A stretch of 64,000 nucleotides of DNA from Vreelandella olivaria. GTDB taxonomy: Bacteria; Pseudomonadota; Gammaproteobacteria; Pseudomonadales; Halomonadaceae. The position numbers and the translations under genes were made by a program. Of the stretch, positions 47,927 to 58,554 are shown in pieces (position 1 is the stretch's first letter; the number at the start of each line of letters is the position of its first letter). The stretch lies in NCBI GenBank assembly GCA_004295565.1, contig AP019416.1:4030001-4094000 (forward strand). Reading direction: 5' to 3'. The notes below the pieces were generated by a model. It was not told where the DNA came from, did not search any database, and saw only the letters and a program-made list of their open reading frames with translations.

Positions 47927-49299
47927 TTATCGCTCAACCACCACTCTGGGAAGCTGAATATAAAAGCAGCTCCCTTGTGACGGTTCCGAACGAAACCCAA
48001 TACTGCCCCGCATCTCTTCCACAAGCCCCTTGGTAATTGCCAGCCCCAAACCGGTACCTCCGGTACGGCGGCGGTCAGACCATCAGCTTGGGCAAATCGC
48101 TCAAACACTCGTGACTGAAACGACCAAGGGATGCCGCTGCCTTCGTCAGTGACGCTCACTTCAAGCCAGTCATTTTCAACTTGCCGAGCGTTTATCTCCA
48201 CCTTCGCGCCGGCCGGGGAGTGTTTACAGGCGTTAGAAATCAAGTTGGCCATTATTTGCGCAAACCGCCCTGTATCCACCCTCAACATGGTCATCTTCAC
48301 CTAGCGCCTCTACGGCTGCGCCCAGTGTTAACGAAACTGAAAAGCTGGCGGCAAAGGCTGATTCGCCTCAAGCGACTGCACAATCAATGGCTTTAGGGCC
48401 ACCACCTGCCGGTGAAACGTGAGTTGCCCACTTTCGAGTTTTTCAATATCTAAGATATCGTCAATCAACTGCGCCAAACGGTTACCGTTATGGTGTGCCA
48501 CCTTGATTAACCGCTGAGCGTCTTCAGATAATGCTCCGGCATAGCCACTTTGCAACATATTCAAGGCACCACAAATTGCCGTAAGAGGGGTGCGTAACTC
48601 GTGACTAACAGTCGAGACAAATGTCTGTTGCATGGTGACCATACGCTGTCGGTGGCGCCACTTACTTACCACTGAAGCACCAGATATAATTAACAGCAGT
48701 GTTGCCAAAGCAACACCTCCGCCCCACATCCAGCGCGATTTCCGTGCCTGACGATCCGCGTACTGGCTGAGCTCTTGCAGCCGCTCACGCTCGTTCTGCT
48801 CCAACGTATTCAGGTGGTTGCGCAACTGGTCTGTAGCTTGGCGCCCTCCCGCCGCTAAAAGCCTTAAGGCAGCCGCTTCCAGGCCATCGCTTTCACGTAC
48901 CGCAATGTTATCCTCGGCAATTTTGATCCGACGAGCGATTAAGGCATCAAGGGCTTCAAGGGAGGGCGCAACCTCTGCGGAGCCCAACGACAAGATTTGC
49001 ATTAGCTGTTCGTGCTTATTAGCTACCTGCTCACGGGCCTGTTGATAAGGCAAGAGGTAGGCGGTTTGGCCAGTAATGACATAGCCTCTCTCGCCGGTTT
49101 CCAAATCCAATAATGTTGATCGAAGGGCCTGGATTAACGTAATGGTTTGCAGTCGCTGATTGACAGCGGCATCTGACTCAATACGGCTTCTTGCACGCGT
49201 ACACCTTGCCAGCCCATTGCTAACAAGATAGAAGCCACAAGAGCCATAGCAAACAGTTGGAAGCTACGTACCCCATAAGTTGTGTATAAGGTTGGCACT
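47927..49299 (-). CDS. membrane sensor histidine kinase with CHASE3-like input, several frame breaks
   Basis: About 457 residues from a GTG at 49299 with GGAG upstream. A first membrane helix ([20 protein letters not shown]) and a CHASE3-like periplasmic helical domain ([20 protein letters not shown]) are followed by the second helix ([19 protein letters not shown]). The HisKA domain is [20 protein letters not shown] with the phosphorylated histidine; the HATPase domain has [20 protein letters not shown] (N box), [20 protein letters not shown] and [13 protein letters not shown]. Frames change near 49165, 48320 and 48065. It ends QLPRVVVER. First gene of the polysaccharide operon, in which it phosphorylates the adjacent regulator. 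Confidence 0.87.
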
Positions 49300-49544
49300 A
49301 ATTCTCCAGGCAAAGACAGCGCATATCTCTACAAGAGTTGCACCTACTCTTTATAGCAGGCTCATGCTTTATTACCACCCTGTCGCTTAATCGCTTTTAT
49401 CGCAAGGTGCATGTCCATATTTCAGCGACACCATGCCATGCCCTCTAAGGGTATAAGCTTGGCTAGTCGGTGAGAAAGTGAAACCAACGGCTAAACTGAA
49501 CCATTTGCTCTACGAAATGTTAAGGTAAGGCCACTTAACAAACG

Positions 49545-50018
49545 ATGGAGCAGATTGCCTTGACTACGCCTACCGTTACCAACGGCATCACCGCCACCGA
49601 GCTATATCAGTTAGTCAGTCAACCAGCGCACAACAGCGCTGGAGATGGATCCCTTGAGTGGCCTGAGGGCACGATCAGCCTGGATGAGACGAATCAGACC
49701 TTGATCTGGGAGCTTAACGATTACGGCAACTTGCCGATTACCCTCTCGCGCAGCGAAAATGAGTGGTTCGCCATGGCGCCTATCGTTGCCGTGCAGAGCG
49801 TTAAAAACACCTCGGAGCTCAACGAAGTACTGCTGCGTCAGGGCATTGCGTTACCGCTGGCCTCCGTGGGGATTGTCGAGATAGATGGTCACGACTTCTA
49901 TGTGGCTTATGGGCAGTTGTTTGGCGACTCGAAACTTGAATCAATTTGCGCCGAGCTGCACGCCACGGCCAGTGCCGCCATGGATGTCGCCGAACTGATC
50001 CAGAGCCATTTCGCCTAA
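49545..50018 (+). CDS. yjfI: YjfI-like protein (DUF2170)
   Basis: Intact 157-residue soluble protein matching the E. coli YjfI family of unknown function. Typical stretches are SLDETNQTLIWELNDYGNLP, NTSELNEVLLRQGIALPLAS and IDGHDFYVAYGQLFGDSKLE. It leads a six-gene operon in the order yjfI-J-K-L-M-C. The start at 49545 has only a poor ribosome-binding site (GTAAGG 15 bases upstream). A TTG at 49560 has GGAG at a better distance and is a possible alternative. Confidence 0.85.
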   Translation: MEQIALTTPTVTNGITATELYQLVSQPAHNSAGDGSLEWPEGTISLDETNQTLIWELNDYGNLPITLSRSENEWFAMAPIVAVQSVKNTSELNEVLLRQGIALPLASVGIVEIDGHDFYVAYGQLFGDSKLESICAELHATASAAMDVAELIQSHFA

Positions 50019-50036
50019 CGTTCGTCAATTGGCCAA

Positions 50037-50055
50037 TGCCACCTGCTAGGTGGCA
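50037..50055 (+). terminator. small hairpin between yjfI and yjfJ
   Basis: TGCCACCT-GCT-AGGTGGCA, an 8-bp perfect stem, 19 bases after the yjfI stop, with a T run nine bases further on. Probably a partial terminator or mRNA-end stabiliser that sets different levels of the two proteins. Confidence 0.55.
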
Positions 50056-50086
50056 CTTTACCGTCCTTTTTTAAGAGAAATTTCTT

Positions 50087-50781
50087 ATGTTAAGCAAAAT
50101 CATGACCGCCCTGCGCGGCAAAGCGAATGAAACCGGTCAAGCGGTGGTGGACTCCCAGGCTCTGCGTATTTTAGACCAGGAAATCCGCGATTCGGAAAAC
50201 CACCTGAGCCAGTCTAAAACCGAGCTTACCCGCCTGATGGGCCAGCGCCAGTTGAACAGCAATAAAGCCGACACGCTGGAAAGCAAAATTGCCGAGCTGG
50301 AAAAAGCGCTGAAGCCGCTTTGGATAAAGGCGAGGAAGCGCTAGCGGTGGAAGTCGCCGAGCGCATGGTGGCGCTTCAGGATGACCTGGAAGCGGAGCGT
50401 GCCATTATTAGTGAGTACGACGCTAGCATCGAAAAACTGCGCGGCGCCATTCGTGGCACCGACAACCAGCTCCGCCAGCTCAAACAGCAGGTGAGCGTCG
50501 TGAAAGCGACTGAGTCAGCGCAGAAAGCCCAATCCGCCGTGGCCGCTCGCCACTCGGGTCAGAACAGCGCCATGAGCAGCGCGATGGAATCACTGGAGCG
50601 TATTAAAGAGCGCCAGCAGCTTAATTCAGCGCAAATGCAGGCCGCTGACGACATGGCGGCAGAAGAGAGCGGTAGCTCGCTTGAAGCACGCCTGAAAGCA
50701 GCCGGCGTAGGTGGCCAGAATCGCAAAGCAGACGACGTGTTAGCGCGCCTGAAAGCGAAGAAAAACGCCGCACAGGAATAA
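50087..50781 (+). CDS. yjfJ: PspA/IM30-family protein (YjfJ), one frame break
   Basis: About 231 residues, almost wholly alpha-helical coiled coil: MLSKIMTALRGKANETGQAV, LRILDQEIRDSENHLSQSKT, then after a break near 50312 EVAERMVALQDDLEAERAII, SIEKLRGAIRGTDNQLRQLK and a C-terminal EARLKAAGVG, ADDVLARLKAKK. PspA/IM30 proteins belong to the ESCRT-III superfamily and polymerise on membranes under stress. This one sits in the yjf operon, not beside pspBC or pspF. Confidence 0.88.
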
Positions 50782-50826
50782 GCGTTAAGAGCAAGTCAGC
50801 GTTTAAATTTATTAGGGAGCCAGGCC

Positions 50827-51545
50827 ATGTTTAACACCCTCAAGGCACTTTTCGCGCCACCACGGAAAAGCCGCCCGAGCCTAACACAGGCCGACCGGTA
50901 GCCGCGGGCCTACCGATGGGTATCAGCCAGGAAGACCTTGAGGGCCTACGCCTGGATGGACGCGTTAATATCAAGCTGATTGGTCTGCGTGCCCACCCCG
51001 ATGCGCTGTTTCGTTGGAACGACGATGCCTACCATCACATTGCTGCCGTGGGACACGTCGATCTTGGTCAGGGAGCGCACCTGGTGCGCTTCTATCTGGA
51101 TAACGACACTTGGCTGCAGGCCAACATTGAGCATGGTCAGGTGCTTGAATATAAGCTGTTCGACTTTTACCGTGTTGCCCACCTCTCGGATGCTGAATTT
51201 GATAATTTGATCAACGGGGAAGATAAGCAGCCCGACAGCATCGGCGCCCAAACCATCGCGCTTACCTCAACCACTGAGGACGCGCGCACTTGCACCTATC
51301 AGCGAGTGGGGAATGGCGACAGCCTGTGGTCGCCGCCGGTGGTTTTCGATGAGCAGGTGATGACCACCGAGAGCGTGTCGGCCAGGCAGGTGACCCACCA
51401 TGCCATGCTCTATGAGCGCCCCATCGAAGGCGCTGAACGTATGGAGTACTTACTGCTGAGTGCTGAAAACGATGGCGAAGGCAGCTTTATGGTGGTGCAC
51501 AACGTAGGGGTGGACGTAGCCTCCGTTGATATCGACGCAATGTAA
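50827..51545 (+). CDS. yjfK: YjfK-like protein (DUF2491), frame break near the start
   Basis: About 240 residues. From the ATG at 50827 (MFNTLKALF) the frame changes near 50860 and continues NTGRPVAAGLPMGISQEDLE, NIKLIGLRAHPDALFRWNDD, AHLVRFYLDNDTWLQANIEH and VTHHAMLYERPIEGAERMEY. These fit the DUF2491/YjfK family, whose function is unknown. Soluble, no signal peptide. RBS AGGGAGCC lies upstream. Third gene of the operon. Confidence 0.85.
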
Positions 51546-51598
51546 TCTGTCAGCTGTTTTTAACGCTAACTTAAGAGCTATACAAGGAAACTGCCATC

Positions 51599-52012
51599 AT
51601 GGTGAATTATCTTTACGGCCTGCCGTCATTTCTTGCTTATCTAGTGACGGCGATCCTACTGCTTGCCGCCTTTATGTACTGCTACAGCCGACTTACCCCA
51701 CACCACGAGTGGACACTGATTCGTGAAGGTAACGCGGCCGCCGCCTCCGCCTACGGCGGCTCTATTTTAGGCTTTACTATTCCGCTATATAGCGCGATGG
51801 CCCACTCGATCAACTTTATCGATTTTGTGCTCTGGGGCGTGGTGGCCTTTATTGTTCAGTTGGCCACCTTCTTCGCCGTTAAGCTGTTTCTGCGTAAACA
51901 GGGTGAAAGCCTCTCGCAGCACATCACCGAAGGCCACCAGGCCTACGGCATTTTGATGGCCAGCGTGGCCGTGGCAGTCGGCTTGCTCAACGCCGCTTCG
52001 ATGACTTGGTAA
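51599..52012 (+). CDS. yjfL: YjfL-like membrane protein (DUF350)
   Basis: Intact 137-residue protein with four helices: FLAYLVTAILLLAAFMYCYS, SAYGGSILGFTIPLYSAMAH, FVLWGVVAFIVQLATFFAVK and AYGILMASVAVAVGLLNAAS. The acidic and glycine pattern NAAAASAYGGSILGF is typical of DUF350. DUF350 genes recur next to PspA-like and ATP-grasp genes. Its job is unknown; a membrane anchor or channel for the YjfJ/YjfC system is possible. Confidence 0.9.
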   Translation: MVNYLYGLPSFLAYLVTAILLLAAFMYCYSRLTPHHEWTLIREGNAAAASAYGGSILGFTIPLYSAMAHSINFIDFVLWGVVAFIVQLATFFAVKLFLRKQGESLSQHITEGHQAYGILMASVAVAVGLLNAASMTW

Positions 52013-52038
52013 CGACGACGTGGTAAAGGAGAGCCTGC

Positions 52039-52661
52039 ATGTCTAAACACGATAGTACCCCTCATTTGCCGCGCCGCAAGCGCAGCGGGCGCTTGTCACT
52101 GGCGATGATGGGCGCCAGCGCCTTTGGTCTTACCGCCTGTGGTCAACCGCCCCAGGAAGAGCAAATCACCGATATAGAGTTCGATCAGCCGCGCAGCTTT
52201 CAAAGCGTCGAGGATTGTGTGGCGGAGAATGTCTATACCCGCAGCGCCTGTGAAGATGCCTATGAAGCCTCTTTAAAGAGGTGCCGCGCTATAGCACGCT
52301 TGAAGAGTGCGAAGCTGAAAATGGTGAAGGGGCGTGTACTGCCCCAACCGACGAACAGTCCCAGGCCGCAACCGGAAGCACCGGGGGCAGTTGGTTTATG
52401 CCCGCCATGATGGGCTATATGGTCGGTAGCATGATGTCCAATACCAACCGTGGGCGCTCCTTTGAGCGGGTGTACCAGGAACCGGTGTATCGCAATCGTC
52501 AAAACCAGGGTAACTGGAACACGGCGACCAATCAGGCTACCCAGCGCGTCACCCAGCGTAACGATGCCATGCGTAGTTCAGTGGTTCAGAATCGCCAAGC
52601 AGCGTCGCAGCGCAGCGGTTTCGGTTCACGCTCCTCTGCGCGGGGTGGCTGGGGCTCTTAA
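52039..52661 (+). CDS. yjfM: YjfM-like lipoprotein (DUF1190/YgiB family), one frame break
   Basis: About 207 residues. A basic N-terminus (PRRKRSGRLSLAMMG) and a lipobox (FGLTACGQ) mark a lipoprotein. Then come FQSVEDCVAENVYTRSACED with paired cysteines and, after the frame change near 52282, VPRYSTLEECEAENGEGACT. The Gly/Ser-rich stretch before WFMPAMMGYMVGSMM is followed by an Asn/Gln/Arg-rich tail (RNRQNQGNWNTATNQATQRV). The same layout occurs in YgiB, which is encoded beside the YjfC relative YgiC in E. coli. Confidence 0.87.
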
Positions 52662-52680
52662 GCCGCCAGCAAAGGTTACT

Positions 52681-53845
52681 ATGCTGCGAATCGATATCCC
52701 TGAAAGAAGCAATTGGAAAGCCCTGGCCCACGAGCTGGGCTTTCATTTTCATACCATCGACGGGGAGCCTTACTGGAAGAGGACGCCTACTACCAGTTCA
52801 CCCTAGAACAGGTAGAGCGGGATATCGAAGCGCCTACCGAGACGGTGCATGAGATGTGCATGGAGCTGGTGGACAAGGTCTGCCACTCCAATGCGCTTAT
52901 GCAGCGTTTGGCACTGCCCGAGCATATGTGGGATAGCATCCATAATTCGTGGAAATCAGGGCAGCCGCATCTCTACGGGCGAATGGACTTTTGCTTATTC
53001 AGGCGATGGCCCGGCAAAACTGCTGGAGCTTAACTACGATACGCCCACGTCGCTTTACGAAGCGGGCTTTTTTCAGTGGGTGTGGCTTGAGCAGGCCATC
53101 ACGCAAGGTATCCTGCCGCGCCATGCGGATCAGTACAACTCGATTCAGGAGCGCTTGATCAATGCCATGGCGCACCTGGGTGATCGCATAGAAGCGCGCA
53201 CGCTGTATTTTTCCTGCATCAAAGAGAACACAGAAGAGCGTGCCACCGTGCACTACTTACAGGATGTGGCGGTGCAGGCAGGCCTCAAGGCACCGTTTAT
53301 CTATATGGAAGATATTGGCATCCACCCCGGTGCGGAACACTTTGTTGACCTGGATAACCAGCCCATCCACGCCCTGTTCAAACTCTATCCGTGGGAAGAG
53401 ATGGCCGACGATGCCTTTGGCGAGGTTATCCCCAGCTAAACACCCACTGGTTTGAACCGCCCTGGAAAGCGATTCTCTCCAACAAGGGTATTCTGCCCCT
53501 GCTATGGGAGCACTTTGAGGGCCATCCCAATCTGCTACCGGCGTTCTTCGAGGATGACAACAGCCCGCCGCTGCCGGCAGGCTGGGTGCGTAAACCGTTC
53601 TTCTCCCGGGAAGGCAGTAACGTAGAGCTAATCACCCCGCCGGACAGCGCGAAGCGGTGGGCGGCCCCTACACCGACAGCCCATGGATTCGCCAGGCCTA
53701 CCACCCGATGCCCCGCTTTGGTAACAATCACGCCTTAATTGGCAGTTGGGTGGTGGGCGACCGCGCCTGTGGCATGGGCATTCGCGAAGACGTAGGCCGC
53801 ATTACCAAAGACTCCTCCTGCTTCGTGCCCCACGCTATCGTGTAA
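52681..53845 (+). CDS. yjfC: glutathionylspermidine-synthase-like ATP-grasp enzyme (YjfC), four frame breaks
   Basis: About 388 residues. ATP-grasp C-N ligase related to the synthetase half of GspS. It starts [20 protein letters not shown] and shows [97 protein letters not shown] and the closing [20 protein letters not shown]. It has no CHAP amidase half. Frames change near 52775, 52985, 53438 and 53645. The E. coli relatives YjfC and YgiC have no proven peptide-polyamine product, so the substrate here is open. Confidence 0.9.
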
Positions 53846-53919
53846 ACGCAAGTACCAAAACGCGCTTATCCAGGCTGGACAGCCCTCACAAAAAAAGCTG
53901 AAATCGTTGCTACTACCCT

Positions 53920-53947
53920 AAGTAGAGTGGTAAGTATCACTCTACTT
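53920..53947. terminator. inverted repeat between the yjf and chemosensory operons
   Basis: AAGTAGAGTG-GTAAGTAT-CACTCTACTT, a perfect 10-bp inverted repeat 75 bases after yjfC and 65 bases before the chemoreceptor start. It may be the yjf terminator, though no T run follows, or an operator of the chemosensory operon. Confidence 0.5.
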
Positions 53948-54011
53948 CTCACCCTGAGCGCTATTGAGCAGCGCCGTTAGGGCCACCGTTTACTTTGGAG
54001 CAACGGCGAAC

Positions 54012-56051
54012 ATGATGGCGCGCTGGAAATCCCTACCTTTACGGCTTCGTCTATTTCTCTCCTTTGGGACAGTCTTAGCACTCGCGATGCTTTTGGCGCT
54101 CTATCTTCAAGCGCGTTCACACAGCCAAGCGCGGCTGGATAACCTGCTTAATCAAGAGCTACCGGCACAGGTCAAAGGGCTGGCAGCACATATAAATCTC
54201 AACCTTAGCCAGGATCTTGCCATTTCCGAAAGCTTGGCTAATAGCTACTTTATTGAGCAGTGGGTTCGCGACGGCTTACCGGAAGAGCGACAAAACGACA
54301 TTACGGCTTATCTAGCGCGCCTTATGGAGCAGTTAGACACCGAGCTGCTTTTATCGCCGCTCAACACCAGGGCCGGGGCTACTATTTCCAACTGCGCAAC
54401 GGTGAATTTCTGCAGCGCACTATCCAGCCCCCGGCAGCGAAGATGACTGGTACTACGATTTTACCGACAGCGATAACACCTACGAGCTAAATTTAGATAG
54501 CGACACCTTTTCACCCGACGATGCCTTTGTGTACGTCAATTATCGCAGCACGGTAAATGCCGCCAACGGTCGACCGCTGGTCGTGGCCGGTGCGGGACTC
54601 GATCTCTCCCAAATGGCCAGCTTGATTGATGACTTTCGCTTAGGCGGTAGCGGACACGCCTCATTGCTCAGCGCCGAGGGGGAGCTGCTTATTCGCAGCA
54701 ACCAAGCCAATCGTAGTGATGAATCAGCGCCTACTGTCGCAACAGCCACCGAGCCCTTACCAGAGCAAGCGTCGCAGCGTTTGCTGCAAAACGAGCAGCT
54801 ACAGGTGCATGAAGCGACCCGTGACGGTCAAGAAGTGTTGGTCAGCACGATCTGGCTCCCCGAGCTGCAGCGCTACCTGATGGTGGAAGTCGATAAAGAG
54901 GCGTATCTGGCGTCCACCCGAGAGCGCTTCCTGGAGTCCAGCGGCATAGGGCTGCTCATTCTGCTCGTTGGGCTGCTGGTACTCTACCCGCTGACTGGCA
55001 GCCTCATCCGCCCGCTGATTGATTTCCAGCGCCAGTTGAAAGACATCACCCACAGCCTGGATCTTTCGCGTAGGGTCAGCACCGATGACAAAGCCGAACT
55101 TGGCGACTTAGCCAATCAAACCAACGAGCTCCTTGAGCGCCTCTCCCGTGCTATTGCGGCAGTGGCCAAAAACGCTCAGGCGCTAACCCAAGTGGCAGAC
55201 CGGCTGGCGAAAACTGCCGGGCTTTCCGGTGTGCACGGTAGCGATATCGATCATGAAGCGAGCCAAACCATGGCCGCAGCGGTGGAGGAGATGGCCTCTT
55301 CGGTAGCAGAAATCACGTCCACCATGGAGGAGCTGTCTACCTCATCCACCCAAATCGCCGACCACTCCCAATCGGTGGTCGACGTTGCCAATCAGACACT
55401 AGAGCGCAGCCGAAAAGGCAGTTCGGCCATGCAGCTGCTACAGTCAAAAATGCAGGACATCCGTAGTGACAGCGAGCAGAGCCTGACAGAGATCATGACC
55501 CTGGGGGCGAAATCCAAACAGATCAACAAGGTGATGGAGCTGATCAACACCCTGGCCGCTCAGACCAAGCTGATCGCATTTAATGCCGCCTTGGAAGCCT
55601 CAAGCGCAGGCGAATCGGGCCGCCGCTTTTCGGTTGTCGCCAGCGAAATACGCCGCCTGGCTGACAGCGTGACCGACTCAACTCAAGAGATTGAAGCGCA
55701 TACCGATGATATTCAGACAGCGATTAATCGCTTAGTGGTGGCCTCTGAAAAGGCGCCTCCTCAATCGAGCAGGGCGTTGAGGCAAGCATGAGTACCGCCC
55801 AGGATCTGGAGGCGCTGCTCAAGGCGGCGAGCCAAACCAGCAGCGCGGCCCAGCAGATATCGCTCTCCACACAGCAGCAAAAAACCGCCAGCAGCCAGGT
55901 GGTGATGGCGCTACGCGATATCGATACGGCCAGTTCTCGCAACGCACACTCAGTGCGCAGTATTACCGATATTAGCCAGGACATGATCCATATGTCGGCT
56001 GAGCTTAACGCGCTGGTGCAGGAGTTCACCCTAACAAATAAAGATCGCTGA
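54012..56051 (+). CDS. methyl-accepting chemotaxis protein, frame breaks
   Basis: Chemoreceptor of about 680 residues. First helix near the start (LRLFLSFGTVLALAMLLALY), a periplasmic sensor of some 270 residues with Cache-like pieces (FQLRNGEFLQRTI, DLSQMASLIDDFRLGGSGHA, SLLSAEGELLIRS), the second helix GIGLLILLVGLLVLYPLTGS, a HAMP domain, and the signalling coiled coil. The tip is MELINTLAAQTKLIAFNAAL, then EASSAGESGRRFSVVASEIR. No CheB/CheR-binding pentapeptide at the end (TLTNKDR). Frames change near 54350, 54435 and 55755. GGAG at 53996 supports the ATG at 54012. First gene of an alternative chemosensory operon; no flagellar genes are in view. Confidence 0.9.
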
Positions 56052-56064
56052 TAAGGATACCGGA

Positions 56065-57128
56065 TGAGTGTAATTCGGGTAGTCATTGCTGACGACAGCC
56101 AAGTAGCCCGCGACGTGCTACGCGATATCCTCAGCCGGGACGATGATATTGAGATCGTGGGGAAGCCACTAATGGCCGCGAAGCGGTGGAGCTGGCCAAG
56201 CGCCTTGCGCCGCAGTTGATCACCATGGATCTCAATATGCCGGTGATGGACGGCTTGTCCGCTATCGAAGAGATCATGTACAGCAAAGGGGTACCCATTC
56301 TGGTGGTCAGCGACCGCTCCGATGCGCAAACGGCCTATCAAGCCCTTGAGGTAGGCGCGCTGGAGGTGATGCCTAAACCCACTCTGGAAGGCGCCGATGC
56401 CGAACGCTTGCTGGAGCGCGTACGCTTGCTTTCCGGCGTGGCGGTCATCACTCGTCTACGTCGACGCGGCTCAGCACCTCCCCCTACTCCCCCGAGACCA
56501 GCGATTACGGTAACGCCACGGGGGTGCCGCGTAACTTCCAGCACGTGGTCGCTATCGCCTGCTCAACCGGCGGCCCGCAAGCCTTAGTGCGGGTGCTGCG
56601 GAGGCTCCCCAGCGGGTTTCCAGCCCCATTGTGATCGCCCAACACATCAGCCATGGTTTTATTGATGGCATGGCGCAATGGCTGGCATCCCTTTGCACTA
56701 TGCCGGTTAGCGTGGGCCAAGAGGGCGAACTGCTACGCCCTGGGCATATTTACTTATCACCTTCCGAGCGTGATCTATGCGTATCCTCCCGCCACCGTTT
56801 CCAGCTTCAACCCAGTCCTGAATGCTCCCTATACCACCCCTGTTGCGATGTGCTGCTGCAAAGTGTCGCAGAGGTCTACGGCAGTGATGCGATTGGCATT
56901 ATTCTGACGGGCATGGGCCGCGATGGAGTGAATGGCATGCGGGCGATACATCGTGCAGGCGGAACCACGTTCGCACAAGATGAAGCCAGCTCGGTGATTT
57001 ATGGCATGAATCAGGAAGCCGTCAAAGCAGGCGTCATACAGTATGAATTACCGCTCGATAGCCTTCCGGATCGGCTGCTTCGCGATGTCCGCGGCTACAT
57101 GGATAGCCGACCGGAGCCTCTGGCATGA
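56065..57128 (+). CDS. cheB: CheB-type methylesterase (WspF-like), three frame breaks
   Basis: About 355 residues. Receiver domain: IRVVIADDSQVARDVLRDIL, phospho-site LITMDLNMPVMDG, KPT lysine in EVMPKPTLEG. Methylesterase domain: VVAIACSTGGPQALVRVL (catalytic serine; GASTGG is usual), VIAQHISHGFIDGMAQWLAS (histidine) and IGIILTGMGRDGVNGMRAIH (aspartate). Frames change near 56165, 56500 and 56620. It ends in an ATGA overlap with cheR. It removes methyl groups from the receptor to set adaptation. Confidence 0.9.
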
Positions 57129-58552
57129 GCGCCTTTGCCCCCTTCAAAGCCCTGGTACATCAGCGCTGCGGACTACACCTAGAGGGCTTGGCCGAAGCCC
57201 GGCTTTTCCGAGCAGTCGCCAGCTTACAGGCCTCCACTGGGCTAACCGACACCACCCAGCTCCTCAGGAAAATCAGCCGCGACCCGGTGCTATTCGATCA
57301 ATTTGTCAGCCAGTTAACGGTCAACGAAACCTACTTTTTCGCGAACCTGACGCTCTGGACTGGCTGGTCAACACCTATCTACCGGAACGCCTAACGGCAG
57401 AGCAGCCGCCGCTCTCTATCTTCAGCGCGGGCTGCTCTTCCGGTGAAGAGCCCTATAGCGTAGCGATGATGCTGTTTGAGCGCTTTTGGCGAGCGGGCCA
57501 AAGCCCTGTTTACCCTTACCGGCGGCGATCTGGATCACCAAGTCCTCGCCAAGGCACGCCAAGCGGTATATGCCGGCATGGCGTTTCGCGCCCTCTCCCC
57601 CGCCTTCAAAAAGCGTTACTTCAGCCCCCACCAGGGCCGCTACAAGCTTCACGAATCGCTGCGCCAATGGGTCTCCTTTCGACCGTTTAACCTGTTAAAC
57701 GCCAACGAAGACAGCCCCGGCGGCCCCTTTGATGTCATTCTGTTTCGCAATGTCTCCATCTACTTTGATCAGCAGACGCGGCGCCATATTCATCAGCAGC
57801 TTAGCCAATTGCTGGCCCCCAATGGCATTTTACTCTGCGGCGTCACCGAAACCCTAGGTAACGATCTCGGCGTGTTTGAATTGACCGAAGCTCAGGGCAT
57901 ATTTTACTTTCGCCATGCAGAGCAACCCGCAATAGTGCCAGCGACTCCCCTTCAGCCTTCATTACTTTCAATGGACAACATGGCTGAAGAGAGTATTAGC
58001 GTTGCTGAGAGCACGAATAAACAGATAGCCTTAGACAGCTGCACTGATGTGGCCCCCCAAGCGCCACATCAGCATGCGACGGAAAATGAGCCAACGGATA
58101 GCATTAGCCACCAACTGCACACCGCTCATCGGTTGCTCAACCAAAATGCTTTTGACGACGCCGCGACGCTACTTGAGGAACTGCTTAAGCACCAGCCGTG
58201 GTCGATCGATGCGCTAGTGCTGGCCGGGTTGGTCGCCCGCTGGCAGCAGCAGCCCCAGCTCGCCTACGACCATTTTAAGCGGGCTATTTACGTCGCCCCG
58301 GAGTGTTGGCCGGCCCATTTTTACTTAGCTGAACTTTATCGCCAAGGCGAACTGACCGACAAGCCTGCTCAACGCCAGCGTAGCTATGCCGCGGTGGTTC
58401 GTTTGCTGACCACCGCGCCCACCTCTAATGGCGGCCTAGACACTATCGCTCCACCGCTACCGCCAGGTGATGCGCGTTTTCTAGCCGAACGTTATTTAGA
58501 CGCGGTTAACCTAACACTGGCATCAACCAGTACCACACAGGGAGTGGGTTAA
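57125..58552 (+). CDS. cheR: CheR-type methyltransferase with C-terminal TPR region (WspC-like), two frame breaks
   Basis: About 475 residues. Receptor methyltransferase: N-terminal FKALVHQRCGLHLEG, VSQLTVNETYFFREPDAL, SAM site FSAGCSSGEEPYSVAMMLFE and FDVILFRNVSIYFDQQTRRH. A linker of about 60 residues leads to a helical repeat region (HQLHTAHRLLNQNAFDDAAT, VLAGLVARWQQQPQLAYDHF, KRAIYVAPECWPAHFYLAEL) that looks like TPR. CheR-TPR fusions are typical of the Wsp type of system. Frames change near 57345 and 57487. Overlaps cheB by four bases and precedes cheA by two. Confidence 0.9.
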
Positions 58553-58554
58553 TT

